Shown in pieces: positions 25,760 to 34,166 of a DNA stretch of 64,000 nucleotides. Under the pieces are notes generated by a model. It was not told where the DNA came from, ran no database searches, and was given only the letters and a program-made list of their open reading frames with translations. The translations under genes and the position numbers were made by a program. The DNA comes from an uncultured bacterium (lineage in GTDB: Bacteria > Actinomycetota > Coriobacteriia > Coriobacteriales > Coriobacteriaceae). The stretch is taken from the NCBI GenBank assembly GCA_905215385.1, contig CAJMPY010000015.1:1-64000 (forward strand). The letters run 5' to 3'. The first letter of the stretch is position 1. Each line of letters starts with the position of its first letter.

Positions 25760-27028
25760 ATGAATACCGAGCTGTTTGATATCAAGATTCGCGCCGTCGA
25801 GGGTGGCGTTACGGCTGCGGCTGGTTTTAAGGCTGCAGGCATCCACGCTGGGTTCCGCAAGAACCCCGAGCGTCTGGATTACGCGCTCGTCGTGCCCGAT
25901 AAACCCTGTCCCGGTGCTGGCGTGTTTACCACCAATCGCTTTTGCGCGGCGCCCGTGCAGGTGAGCCGTGCCAACCTGGGCGGTACCGACAAGGGGTACG
26001 GTATCATCGCCGGCATTTCGGTCAACTCTGGCAATGCCAACGCCGCCACGGGTGAGACCGGCCTTGCATGCGCGCGCGAGACGTGCAGCATCGCATCGCA
26101 GGTCATCGGCTGCGAGCCTCAGCAGATTCTGATTGCCTCCACGGGTGTGATTGGCCAGATTCTGCCGATCGACACGTTTGAGACCGCCATTCCTGCTGCC
26201 TACGAGGCGCTCTCCGCCCACGGTGGCGCCGATGCCGCTCGCGCCATCATGACGACCGACACGCACTCCAAGGAGTACGCCGTGTCCTACGTTAGTGAGG
26301 CTGCGGGTCATGCGAGCAATGTCTATACGGTAGGCGGAATGTGCAAGGGCTCGGGTATGATCATGCCCAACATGGCCACCATGATCGCAGCTATCACCAC
26401 CGATGCCCCCGTCGAGCCGGCGGCACTTCATGCCCTGCTGCTCTCGACCGTCAAGCAGACCTTTAACAAGGTAACGGTCGATTCCGACACCTCGACCAAC
26501 GACACCTGCATCATGCTTGCCTCCGGTGCCGCTGCCGCAGATGCCGAGCCTATCGTCGAGGGCTCCGATGCTTTTGACGAGTTGGCATTTGCCGTGCACG
26601 AGGTGTGCGAGAGCCTGGCGCGCAATATTGCCGCCGATGGTGAGGGCGCATCCAAGCTTGTTACAGTCAACGTTACCGGCGCCGTGAACGACGAGGAGGC
26701 CGATATCGCCGCCCGTGCCGTTGCCAACTCGCCGCTCGTTAAGACCTGCATCGCCGGCCACGACTGCAACTGGGGCCGCGTTGCTATGGCGCTTGGCAAG
26801 TGCGGCGTGAAGTTTAATCAGGAAGACGTTTCCATCGACATGATGGGCATGCCTGTCTGTCGCGACGGTCTGACTGTTCCCTTTGACGAGGACGAGGCTC
26901 TACGACGTTTCGAGGCGCCCGAGATCGTGATCTCGGCCGACCTGGGCGCAGGCGACGCGGCAACGACCGTGTGGACCTGCGACCTCACGCATGAGTACAT
27001 CTCCATCAACGGCGACTACCGTTCCTAG
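25760..27028 (+). CDS. argJ: Glutamate N-acetyltransferase / amino-acid acetyltransferase
   Basis: 422 aa. Transfers acetyl from N-acetylornithine to glutamate; bifunctional members also use acetyl-CoA. The autocleavage site is visible in GSGMIMPNMATMIAAITTD, with Thr207 as the nucleophile that becomes the N-terminus of the beta chain. Other blocks: AGVFTTNRFCAAPV, SGNANAATG, GHDCNWGRVAMALG. Which of the two activities it has cannot be read from the sequence; no argA or argE is in the window. A 134-bp gap separates it from argC. Confidence 0.96.
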   Translation: MNTELFDIKIRAVEGGVTAAAGFKAAGIHAGFRKNPERLDYALVVPDKPCPGAGVFTTNRFCAAPVQVSRANLGGTDKGYGIIAGISVNSGNANAATGETGLACARETCSIASQVIGCEPQQILIASTGVIGQILPIDTFETAIPAAYEALSAHGGADAARAIMTTDTHSKEYAVSYVSEAAGHASNVYTVGGMCKGSGMIMPNMATMIAAITTDAPVEPAALHALLLSTVKQTFNKVTVDSDTSTNDTCIMLASGAAAADAEPIVEGSDAFDELAFAVHEVCESLARNIAADGEGASKLVTVNVTGAVNDEEADIAARAVANSPLVKTCIAGHDCNWGRVAMALGKCGVKFNQEDVSIDMMGMPVCRDGLTVPFDEDEALRRFEAPEIVISADLGAGDAATTVWTCDLTHEYISINGDYRS

Positions 27029-27109
27029 ATTCCGGGCACGCTGCGCATCTTGCCGCGATTGCGGACAGCGGAGCACGGCGCAATAACGATATGAAAGACG
27101 AGGCAGATT

Positions 27110-28090
27110 ATGAAATTCGCACGCGATTGTCGTTCGAGCGAATCCAACGAAGCAACCGCGCAGCTGCTGTTCGAAGCGCTGCCGTGGATTAAGAACCTGA
27201 CCGGCAAGACGGTTGTTATCAAATATGGCGGAGCCGCCATGGTTGATGAGCAGCTGCGCCGCGACGTGATGAGCGACATCGTTTTGCTCAAGATCATCGG
27301 TATGCGCCCCGTCATCGTGCACGGCGGCGGCAAGGCTATTAACGAGGCGCTGAGCCATTACGATATTCCCGTCGAGTTTAAGAACGGCCAGCGCGTGACC
27401 ACGCCGGCGACGATGGATATCGTGCGCGAGGTGCTGGGCGGCAAGGTTAACCAGGAGCTGGTTGCTGCCATCAACCACCACGGCAACCTGGCCGTGGGCG
27501 TGTCGGGCAGCGATGCCGGCACGCTCATCGCCGAGCCGCTCGACCCCGAGCTCGGTCGCGTGGGCAAAGTGACGCACGTCAACACCGACTATATCGAGCG
27601 CTTACTCGATAGCGAGTACATCCCCGTCATCGCTACCGTCGCGGCGGGGGAGGACGGCGGTTTCTTCAACATCAACGCCGATACCGCCGCCGGTGCCGTT
27701 GCGGCAGCGCTCCACGCGCACAAGGCGATCTTTTTGACCGACGTCGACGGCCTGTACAAGGACTTTAGCGATAAAGACTCACTCATCTCCAACCTAACAC
27801 TCGACGAGGTTAACGAAATGCTCTACGGCGGCGAGGTCGATAAGGGCATGATTCCCAAGCTGCACGCGGCCGTCGATGCGCTTGCCGGCGGCGTATTTCG
27901 CGCTCACATCATCAACGGCACCACGCCGCATTCGCTGCTGCTGGAGCTGCTGACCGATGCCGGCGTCGGCACCGTGATCCATTCCACCGAGACGGCTTAC
28001 GAGTTCGATACGCATCCGCATCCGCTTTCGACGTTTGCTGCGCGTCTGACCGAGAACCTCGACGAGGTCGAGAAGCTTCAGACGGTCTAA
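27110..28090 (+). CDS. argB: Acetylglutamate kinase
   Basis: 326 aa, somewhat longer than the usual ~295. Second step of arginine synthesis: ATP-dependent phosphorylation of N-acetylglutamate. Amino-acid-kinase motifs: VIKYGGAAMVDEQLRRDV, VIVHGGGKAINEAL, FKNGQRVTT, VSGSDAGTL, NINADTAAGAVAAAL and GGVFRAHIINGTTPHSLLLE. The N-terminal segment before the kinase core could form the helix found in arginine-inhibited enzymes (inference). Confidence 0.96.
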   Translation: MKFARDCRSSESNEATAQLLFEALPWIKNLTGKTVVIKYGGAAMVDEQLRRDVMSDIVLLKIIGMRPVIVHGGGKAINEALSHYDIPVEFKNGQRVTTPATMDIVREVLGGKVNQELVAAINHHGNLAVGVSGSDAGTLIAEPLDPELGRVGKVTHVNTDYIERLLDSEYIPVIATVAAGEDGGFFNINADTAAGAVAAALHAHKAIFLTDVDGLYKDFSDKDSLISNLTLDEVNEMLYGGEVDKGMIPKLHAAVDALAGGVFRAHIINGTTPHSLLLELLTDAGVGTVIHSTETAYEFDTHPHPLSTFAARLTENLDEVEKLQTV

Positions 28091-28159
28091 CTGACCCGCA
28101 GCCGCCCCATTTCTGCACCCATAGGCCTGCGCCGTCCGGCGCTCAACGAAAGGCATCCC

Positions 28160-29443
28160 ATGTCACTTGCAGCTCAGCAATCGCTTGAATCCCATTACGT
28201 TATGCATACCTTTGGCCGCTCTCCGGTCGAGTTTGTCGAGGGTCACGGCATGAAGCTCACCGGCGACGATGGTCGTGAGTACCTCGACTTTCTTGCCGGC
28301 ATCGGCGTGTGCAGCCTAGGTCATGGCGACCCGGCTGTGCTCTCGGCGCTCGAGGCACAGACCAAAAAGCTCATGCATGTCTCCAATTACTTCTACATCG
28401 AGCAGCGTGGACAGGTCGCGGCGCTGCTGTCCAAGCTTGCCAACGACGACTTAGATGGTGCACGCGTGCTTGCCGATGCCATTGCCGCCGGCGATGAGAC
28501 CACGGCAGCTGCTCTTGGTGCCCCGGCTGCGGATGAGCAGGTTTGGGAGACCTTCTTTGCCAACTCCGGCGCCGAGGCCAATGAGGGCTCGATGAAGCTT
28601 GCGCGCCTGTACGCCAAGCGTGCCGGTAACGGCGGCAACACTATCGTGTGCATGCGCGGCGGCTTCCACGGCCGTACGCTCGAGACCATTGCCGCCACCA
28701 TGCAGGATTGGCTGCAGGATAGTTTCCGCCCGCTGCCGGGTGGCTTTGTGGCCTGTACGCCCAACGATATCGATGAACTGCGTGCGATCTTTAAGCAGCT
28801 GGGGAGCGAAATATGTGCCGTGATGCTCGAGCCGATCCAGGGTGAGAGTGGCGTGCACCCCATGACCGAGGAGTTTATGGCGGCAGCGCGCGACCTGGCA
28901 CACGAAGTGGGCGCCGTGCTTATAGCCGACGAGGTCCAGTGCGGCATCTTCCGCTCCGGCAAGCCGTTTGCATTCCAAACCTATGGCGTGGAACCCGACA
29001 TCATGAGCCTTGCCAAGGGCATTGCCGATGGCGTGCCCATGGGTGCCGTCGTAGCAAAGAAGGAGATTGCCGACGTGTTTAAGCCGGGCGACCACGGCTC
29101 GACCTTTGGCGGTAGCTGCTTGGCTGTCGCGGCGTGCGCCGCGACGCTCTCCGCGCTCGTGCGCGGCGATTATGCCGACCATGCTGCCAAGGTAGGCGCC
29201 TATATGGAGGCAAAGCTCGCCAAGCTGCCGAACGTGACCGAGGTGCGTGGCCGCGGCTTGATGCTCGGCTGTGATCTGGACGATACTGCGGGTGATGCAC
29301 ACGACGTTGTGGCCCGTGCATTGGGGGCTGGTGCCGTGATTAACGCTACGGGTGCCCATACGCTGCGTTTCCTGCCGCCGCTCGTCTGCGAGGAATCCGA
29401 CGTGGACAGTCTGATCGAGATCCTGTCGGACGTTTTGGCCTAA
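28160..29443 (+). CDS. argD: Acetylornithine aminotransferase
   Basis: 427 aa, PLP-dependent class III aminotransferase. DFLAGIGVCSLGHGDPAV, FFANSGAEANEGSMKLARLY, MRGGFHGRTLETIAAT, LIADEVQCGIFRSGKPFAFQ and the PLP-lysine block MSLAKGIADGVPMGAV. Around residues 97-130 there is an insert of about 34 residues (LDGARVLADAIAAGDETTAA and on) between the SKL and VWETFF blocks that standard ArgD proteins lack; it accounts for the extra length. Last gene of the cluster; argF, argG and argH are not in the window. Confidence 0.95.
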   Translation: MSLAAQQSLESHYVMHTFGRSPVEFVEGHGMKLTGDDGREYLDFLAGIGVCSLGHGDPAVLSALEAQTKKLMHVSNYFYIEQRGQVAALLSKLANDDLDGARVLADAIAAGDETTAAALGAPAADEQVWETFFANSGAEANEGSMKLARLYAKRAGNGGNTIVCMRGGFHGRTLETIAATMQDWLQDSFRPLPGGFVACTPNDIDELRAIFKQLGSEICAVMLEPIQGESGVHPMTEEFMAAARDLAHEVGAVLIADEVQCGIFRSGKPFAFQTYGVEPDIMSLAKGIADGVPMGAVVAKKEIADVFKPGDHGSTFGGSCLAVAACAATLSALVRGDYADHAAKVGAYMEAKLAKLPNVTEVRGRGLMLGCDLDDTAGDAHDVVARALGAGAVINATGAHTLRFLPPLVCEESDVDSLIEILSDVLA

Positions 29444-29469
29444 CACAGCGAAATAACTTAACTTTGACC

Positions 29470-29528
29470 GGGTTCCGGACTGCGGACGTGCCCTATGTGG
29501 CATGATTCAGCGGTCTGGAGCCCGTTTT
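29470..29528 (+). terminator. Terminator after argD
   Basis: GGGTTCCGGACTGC at 29470-29483 pairs with GCGGTCTGGAGCCC at 29510-29523 through 11 Watson-Crick and 3 G-U pairs. A small inner hairpin (TGCC/GGCA) caps it and TTTT follows. Confidence 0.75.
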
Positions 29529-29578
29529 GCCTTAGATTTGCTAAGGCGGGGAGACCTGCTGGTCAAAAAACATCGAAT

Positions 29579-29757
29579 ATGAGTACTGTTATCGATTTGG
29601 TAGCAGCAATTTTGGACTAATAAGGCCAGATAGCTAGTCGAAATGGCGATGAATGTACGATTTTGATCCAATTGTTAGTCCTTATAATGGACATATGTTG
29701 CGTAACTTAAGCAAATACTATCTTTTGATATGTTGTAAGCAAGGTAGCAGTACTCAT
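29579..29757. repeat. AT-rich segment with inverted ends, no gene
   Basis: ATGAGTACTG at 29579-29588 is repeated inverted at 29748-29757. Within it, GGACTAATAAGG and TTAGTCCTTATAATGG form a second, imperfect inverted pair, and GGTAGCAG occurs twice in direct orientation. No coding sequence is visible. Composition is much more AT-rich than its surroundings. Confidence 0.55.
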
Positions 29758-29789
29758 TTTTGCCATTTTTTGGCCACGGCCTTTGTGAC

Positions 29790-30258
29790 AGACGTGCTGG
29801 CGGGTTCGAATCCCATGCGCTGGGCCTGAAAAAGGAAAGGCCTCCATCGCTGGAGGCCTAACAATTCAGTGGTGGGCGATGAGGGATGTCCGCGTGCGGC
29901 CGGCGCCGCCCGCGCCCCGCTTCGCCGCTCCGCTCCTCGCGTGCTGCGCTGGAAAACGCTTGCGCGTTTCCTCAGCTCCGCACCCTGGCGGGTTCGAACC
30001 CCATGCGCTGGGCCCAAAAAAGAAAGGCCCCCATAGCTGGGAGCCTATCAAATCAGTGGTGGGCGATGAGGGATGTCGCGTGCGGCTGACGCCGCCCGCT
30101 TTCGCTTCGGGCCTGCGGCCCTCGCGTGCTGCGCTGGAAAACGTTTCGCGTTTCCTCAGCTTCGCACCCTGTCGGGTTCGAATCCCATGCGCTGGGCCCA
30201 AACAAAAACGGTCCCCTTGCGAGGACCGTTTCCAATTCAATGGTGGGCGATGAGGGAT
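29790..30258 (-). repeat. Tandem ~185-bp repeats derived from the tRNA-Val 3' end
   Basis: The 18-mer TGGTGGGCGATGAGGGAT (the complement of the last 18 bases of tRNA-Val including CCA) occurs at 29870, 30057 and, within the tRNA itself, 30241: spacings 187 and 184 bp. A second conserved piece, CGGGTTCGAATCCCATGCGC with the following TGGGCC, occurs at 29801, 29989 and 30173 at the same spacing. Each unit also has a GC-rich filler and a hairpin with a T-tract on the minus strand. Open frames through this area on both strands are products of the repeats, not genes. Confidence 0.85.
30201..30231 (-). terminator. Terminator of tRNA-Val
   Basis: On the minus strand AAACGGTCC pairs with GGACCGTTT (plus-strand positions 30206-30214 and 30223-30231), followed by TTTGTTT, 10 nt after the tRNA 3' end. 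Confidence 0.85.
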
Positions 30259-30316
30259 TCGAACCCCCAGCCTTGTGCGTGTAAAGCACCTGCGCTAACC
30301 GTTGCGCCAATCGCCC
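30241..30316 (-). tRNA. tRNA-Val (anticodon TAC)
   Basis: 76 nt including an encoded CCA. Acceptor GGGCGAT pairs with ATCGCCC; the D arm contains GCGCAACGGTTAGCGC; the anticodon loop is TTTACAC; the T arm is GGGGGTTCGAATCCC. A TATACT box lies 10 bp upstream on the minus strand. Its 3' end is copied in the neighbouring tandem repeats. Confidence 0.95.
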
Positions 30317-30503
30317 GTGCGGAGAGAGTATAGCAAAACAATCGCCTCATTCATCTCATATCCATTAAAGGTAACCGTCGCGTGTCACAGCGGAGCTGAT
30401 TCAGTTGAGATTGCCTGAACATTCCGCCCCTCTTTACGCCCTCGGGTATACTCAAAAGCTACTGATTCGATTTGATACCCAGCAACAGCAGAGGGGATAG
30501 TAT

Positions 30504-32384
30504 ATGTGCGGTTTTGTCGGTTTTGTCGGTGGGACGGATAACCAATCCGAGGTGCTCACCAAGATGATGGACCGCATCGTCCATCGTGGTCCCGACATGG
30601 GCGGCCAGTTTATCGACGGCCGCGTTGCCCTCGGCTTCCGCCGCTTGTCGATCCTCGACCTGACCGAGGCCGGCGCTCAGCCCATGGCCAATGAGGACGG
30701 TAGCGTCGTCATTGTCTTCAACGGCGAGATCTACAACTTCCAAGAACTCCGTTCCGAGCTCGAGGCCAAGGGCTACAAGTTCCACTGCGGCGCCGACACC
30801 GAGAGCCTCCTGCACGGCTATGAGGAGTGGGGCGAGGCAGTACTCGATCGCTTGCGCGGTATGTACGCCTTCGTCATCTGGGACAAGAAGAAGAATAAGC
30901 TTTTTGGCGCCCGCGATATCTTTGGCATCAAGCCGCTCTACTACTATCCCATGGCCGATGCGGGCGACGGCGCTCCGGGCGTGCTCTTCGGTTCCGAGAT
31001 CAAGAGCTTCCTGGACTACCCGCACTTCCACAAGGCGGTCAACAAAAAGGCCCTGCGTCCGTACATGACGCTGCAGTATTCGGCAACCGAGGAGACCTTC
31101 TTCGAGGGTGTCTACAAGCTGCCGCCGGCGCATTACTTTACCGTCGATATCCCGACCGGCAAGATGAACATCGAGCGCTATTGGGATTGCGATTACTCTG
31201 CCGTCGAGAAGCCGTTCGAGGAGTACGTCGACGAGCTGGATGAGGTCGTGCACGAGAGCGTCGAGGCCCATCGCATCGCCGACGTCAAGGTCGCGTCGTT
31301 CCTCTCCGGCGGCGTCGACTCCAGCTACATCGCCGCTTGCCTCATGCCCGACAAGACCTTCTCGGTGGGCTTCGATTACAAGAATTTCAACGAGACTAAC
31401 TACGCCAAGGAACTTTCTGACAAGCTCGGCGTCGAGAATGTCCGCAAGATGATTACCGCCGACGAGTTCTTCGGTGCGCTCGAGGACATCCAGTATCACA
31501 TGGACGAGCCGCAGTCCAACCTGTCTTCCGTGCCGCTGTGGTTCTTGGCCGAGATGGCCCGCAAGGACGTCACCGTCGTGCTTTCGGGCGAAGGCGCCGA
31601 CGAGCTCTTTGGCGGCTACGCCTACTACGAGGACACGGTTCCGGTCCGCAAGTACAAAAAGATGGTGCCGCTGCCCATCCGTCGCGCGCTCGGTAACCTG
31701 GCGTTGCATATGCCGTACTTCAAGGGACATAACTTCCTGGTCAAGGGTGCCGAGATCCCTGAGAAGTCGTTCCTGGGACAGGCTCTGGTTTGGCCGGAGC
31801 GCGAGGTCGACGGCGTGCTCAAGCCCGAGTACAACACCGGCGATGGCGCCTTCGAGCTTGCCGCTCCCATCTATGCGCGCGTGAAAGGTCAGCCCGAGCT
31901 GGTCAAGAAGCAGTACCTGGACATGAACATGTGGCTCCCGGGCGACATTCTGCTCAAGGCCGACAAGATGTGCATGGCGCACTCGCTGGAGCTGCGCGTG
32001 CCCTTCCTGGACCGCAAAGTCATGGAGTTCGCCGAGCACATTCCCGACCGCTACCGCATCAACGAGAACGGCAACAAACAGGTACTCCGCCACGCTGCCA
32101 ACAAGTCGCTGCCCGATGAGTGGGCCACCCGTCCCAAGGTGGGCTTCCCGGTGCCGATTGTCTACTGGCTGCGCGAGCAAAAGTGGTACGACTATGTCAA
32201 GGAGTACTTCACCGCGCCGTGGGCAAGCGAGTTCTTCGATACCGACGAGCTCATGCACCTGCTCGATCTGCACTTTGCGGGCAAGGGCGATTTCCAGCGC
32301 AAGATCTATACGCCGCTCGTGTTCCTGGTGTGGTACAAGCGCTTCTTTATCGACGAGGACCAGCCCACTGTTCAGGCTGCCTAG
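30504..32384 (+). CDS. asnB: Asparagine synthase (glutamine-hydrolysing)
   Basis: 626 aa. N-terminal class II glutaminase domain with nucleophile Cys2 (MCGFVGFVGG), RRLSILDLTEAGAQPM and FNGEIYNF. The C-terminal synthetase domain has the PP-loop FLSGGVDSSYIAA and the downstream VVLSGEGADELFGGYAYY. It makes asparagine from aspartate, glutamine and ATP. GAGGGG site before the ATG; a TATACT box lies at 30447-30452. Single-gene unit with its own terminator. Confidence 0.96.
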   Translation: MCGFVGFVGGTDNQSEVLTKMMDRIVHRGPDMGGQFIDGRVALGFRRLSILDLTEAGAQPMANEDGSVVIVFNGEIYNFQELRSELEAKGYKFHCGADTESLLHGYEEWGEAVLDRLRGMYAFVIWDKKKNKLFGARDIFGIKPLYYYPMADAGDGAPGVLFGSEIKSFLDYPHFHKAVNKKALRPYMTLQYSATEETFFEGVYKLPPAHYFTVDIPTGKMNIERYWDCDYSAVEKPFEEYVDELDEVVHESVEAHRIADVKVASFLSGGVDSSYIAACLMPDKTFSVGFDYKNFNETNYAKELSDKLGVENVRKMITADEFFGALEDIQYHMDEPQSNLSSVPLWFLAEMARKDVTVVLSGEGADELFGGYAYYEDTVPVRKYKKMVPLPIRRALGNLALHMPYFKGHNFLVKGAEIPEKSFLGQALVWPEREVDGVLKPEYNTGDGAFELAAPIYARVKGQPELVKKQYLDMNMWLPGDILLKADKMCMAHSLELRVPFLDRKVMEFAEHIPDRYRINENGNKQVLRHAANKSLPDEWATRPKVGFPVPIVYWLREQKWYDYVKEYFTAPWASEFFDTDELMHLLDLHFAGKGDFQRKIYTPLVFLVWYKRFFIDEDQPTVQAA

Positions 32385-32410
32385 CCTCGGCTTACGAACG
32401 CCTGCGCGTA

Positions 32411-32434
32411 ACGGCTCCTCCGGGAGCCGTTTTT
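32411..32434 (+). terminator. Terminator after asnB
   Basis: ACGGCTCC (32411-32418) and GGAGCCGT (32423-32430) around the tetraloop TCCG, followed by TTTT. Confidence 0.9.
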
Positions 32435-32496
32435 GCGTGGGTGCGTTTCAGTTACTATAAAAACCGTCCCTGCCAAATGGCTGAGAAAGGCGAAAG

Positions 32497-34059
32497 ATGC
32501 ACCATTCGGATTCCGCGACCGTGACCACGGTCGATACGCTTGCCAAGCTTCTCGATGTGTGCGGCGAGCTGCGCGCATCAGAGCAGGTTGACGAGCGTGC
32601 CGTGACCGGCTGCTCGTTTGATTCGCGTGCGGTCTCGGCAGGTGACGTGTTCTTTTGCAAAGGTGTTGCCTTTAAGCCCGCGTTTTTGAGCATGGCGCTC
32701 GATGCGGGCGCCGTCGCATTTGTGTGCGAGGAGTCGCTGGTCGAGTCTCTGGAGCCGCTGGCGCAGGAGAGCGGTGCTGCGATGCTGGTTGTTGATAGCG
32801 TTCGCACGGCCATGGCCCTGTTGCCGCCGGAGGTCTACGACCGTCCCGACCACGACGTCAAGATCGTGGGCATCACCGGCACCAAGGGAAAGACCACGGC
32901 CGCTTTTATGCTCCAGTCGATTATCAAAGCGGCGGGCGAGTCCTGCGGCATGATCGGCTCGGTGAGTACCGACGATGGCATCGAGTGCTACGAGAGCACC
33001 AATACTACGCCCGAGGCCCCCGAGGTCTGGCGCCATATCGCCAACTGCCGTGAGTCCGGTCGCCAGTCCATGGTCATGGAGGTCTCGAGCCAGGCACTCA
33101 AGTACCAACGCGTCGAGAATCTGCCGTTTGACGTGGCGTGCTTCCTCAACATCGGCCGTGACCACATCTCGCCGATCGAACACCCCACGTTTGAGGATTA
33201 TTTTGAGAGCAAACTCAGGATCTTTGACCAGGCGAAGACCGCCGTGGTGAATCTGGGCACCGAAGAGGTTGACCGTGTGTTGGAGGCAGCGTCGACGGCC
33301 GAGCGCTTGGTGACCGTTGGCGTCGAGCATCCCGAGGCAAGCCTGTGGGCGAGCGATGTGCGCATGGTCGGCTTTAACATCGAGTTTAACCTGCATGGCC
33401 TGTGTGCCGACGAGTCCGAGGCGGGGGAGAAGGTCCTGCTGGGCATCGCGGGCGACTTTAACGTGGAAAACGCGCTGGTCGCTATCGCCGCTGCGCACGA
33501 GATCGGCATCGGTATCGATGCCATCAAGAAGGGCCTCTCCAAACTGCGTGTGCCGGGCCGTATGGAGGTCGTGGAGTCGAAGGACGGCCGCGTGATCTGC
33601 GTCGTTGACTATGCGCACAACCAGCTTTCGTTCCGTTCGCTTTTCTCGTCGGTCAAGCGCGCGTTTCCCACTAGTCCAGTCATTGCAGTGTTTGGCGCTG
33701 CCGGCGGCAAGGCGCAGGAGCGCCGCGAGCAGCTTCCGCGCGAGGCCGCACCATATTCCGACCTGATGATCTTTGCCAACGAGGACCCGGCTCACGAGGA
33801 CCCGATGAAGGTCTGTCGCGAGCTTGCCGAGCATGTTCCCGACGATACGCCGAACGAGATCATCCTCGATCGCGAAGCCGCTGTGCATGCGGCGTTCAAG
33901 GCGGCGCGCGAGGAGTACGTCAGCCCCAATGCTCCCACCATTGTCTTGCTGCTGGCAAAGGGTGACGAGGAGCTCATGCACGTGGGTGACGAGTTCGTGC
34001 CTATCGAGAGCGACCTTTCGTTGGCCAATCGCCTGATCGATGTTACCCAGTTTGACTAA
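32497..34059 (+). CDS. murE: UDP-N-acetylmuramyl-tripeptide synthetase (MurE)
   Basis: 520 aa. Adds the third amino acid to UDP-MurNAc-L-Ala-D-Glu. Mur ligase motifs: P-loop VGITGTKGKTTAAFML, TTNTTPEAP-like NTTPEAPEVW, MEVSSQALKYQRV, HISPIEH and DYAHNQLSF. The residue-specificity loop reads NEDPAHEDP (Glu429-Asp-Pro-Ala432) where meso-DAP enzymes have DNPR, so the added residue is probably not meso-DAP (inference). TACTAT at 32453-32458 may be its -10 box. No other mur synthetase gene is next to it; murI lies 1.1 kb downstream. Confidence 0.93.
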   Translation: MHHSDSATVTTVDTLAKLLDVCGELRASEQVDERAVTGCSFDSRAVSAGDVFFCKGVAFKPAFLSMALDAGAVAFVCEESLVESLEPLAQESGAAMLVVDSVRTAMALLPPEVYDRPDHDVKIVGITGTKGKTTAAFMLQSIIKAAGESCGMIGSVSTDDGIECYESTNTTPEAPEVWRHIANCRESGRQSMVMEVSSQALKYQRVENLPFDVACFLNIGRDHISPIEHPTFEDYFESKLRIFDQAKTAVVNLGTEEVDRVLEAASTAERLVTVGVEHPEASLWASDVRMVGFNIEFNLHGLCADESEAGEKVLLGIAGDFNVENALVAIAAAHEIGIGIDAIKKGLSKLRVPGRMEVVESKDGRVICVVDYAHNQLSFRSLFSSVKRAFPTSPVIAVFGAAGGKAQERREQLPREAAPYSDLMIFANEDPAHEDPMKVCRELAEHVPDDTPNEIILDREAAVHAAFKAAREEYVSPNAPTIVLLLAKGDEELMHVGDEFVPIESDLSLANRLIDVTQFD

Positions 34060-34068
34060 TGAACCATG

Positions 34069-34101
34069 ATGGCGGCGGCGCCCTGAGTGCGCTGTCGCCA
34101 T
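34069..34101. other. Hairpin between murE and the HAD gene
   Basis: ATGGCGGCGGCGC at 34069-34081 pairs with GCGCTGTCGCCAT at 34089-34101 with two G-U pairs and a 7-nt loop. No T-tract follows, so this may stabilise or process the mRNA rather than end transcription. Confidence 0.45.
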
Positions 34102-34166
34102 AAGCGTGTTCCCTCAATCAAAACATGCCGTCCAAGTCCAAACCCTTCTACGTAAACGGAGTAACC

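Noticed and set aside
29789..29830. Additional functional tRNA from the TTCGAAT-containing pieces
   Set aside because: Only a T-arm-like piece is present; no acceptor partner, D arm or anticodon arm precedes it.
29870..30258. CRISPR array
   Set aside because: Three repeats 185 bp apart are far too widely spaced, and they are copies of a tRNA end; no cas gene is present.
29754..30333. Several overlapping open frames of 62-125 codons on both strands before asnB
   Set aside because: They are translations of the tRNA-Val-derived tandem repeats and of tRNA-Val itself.
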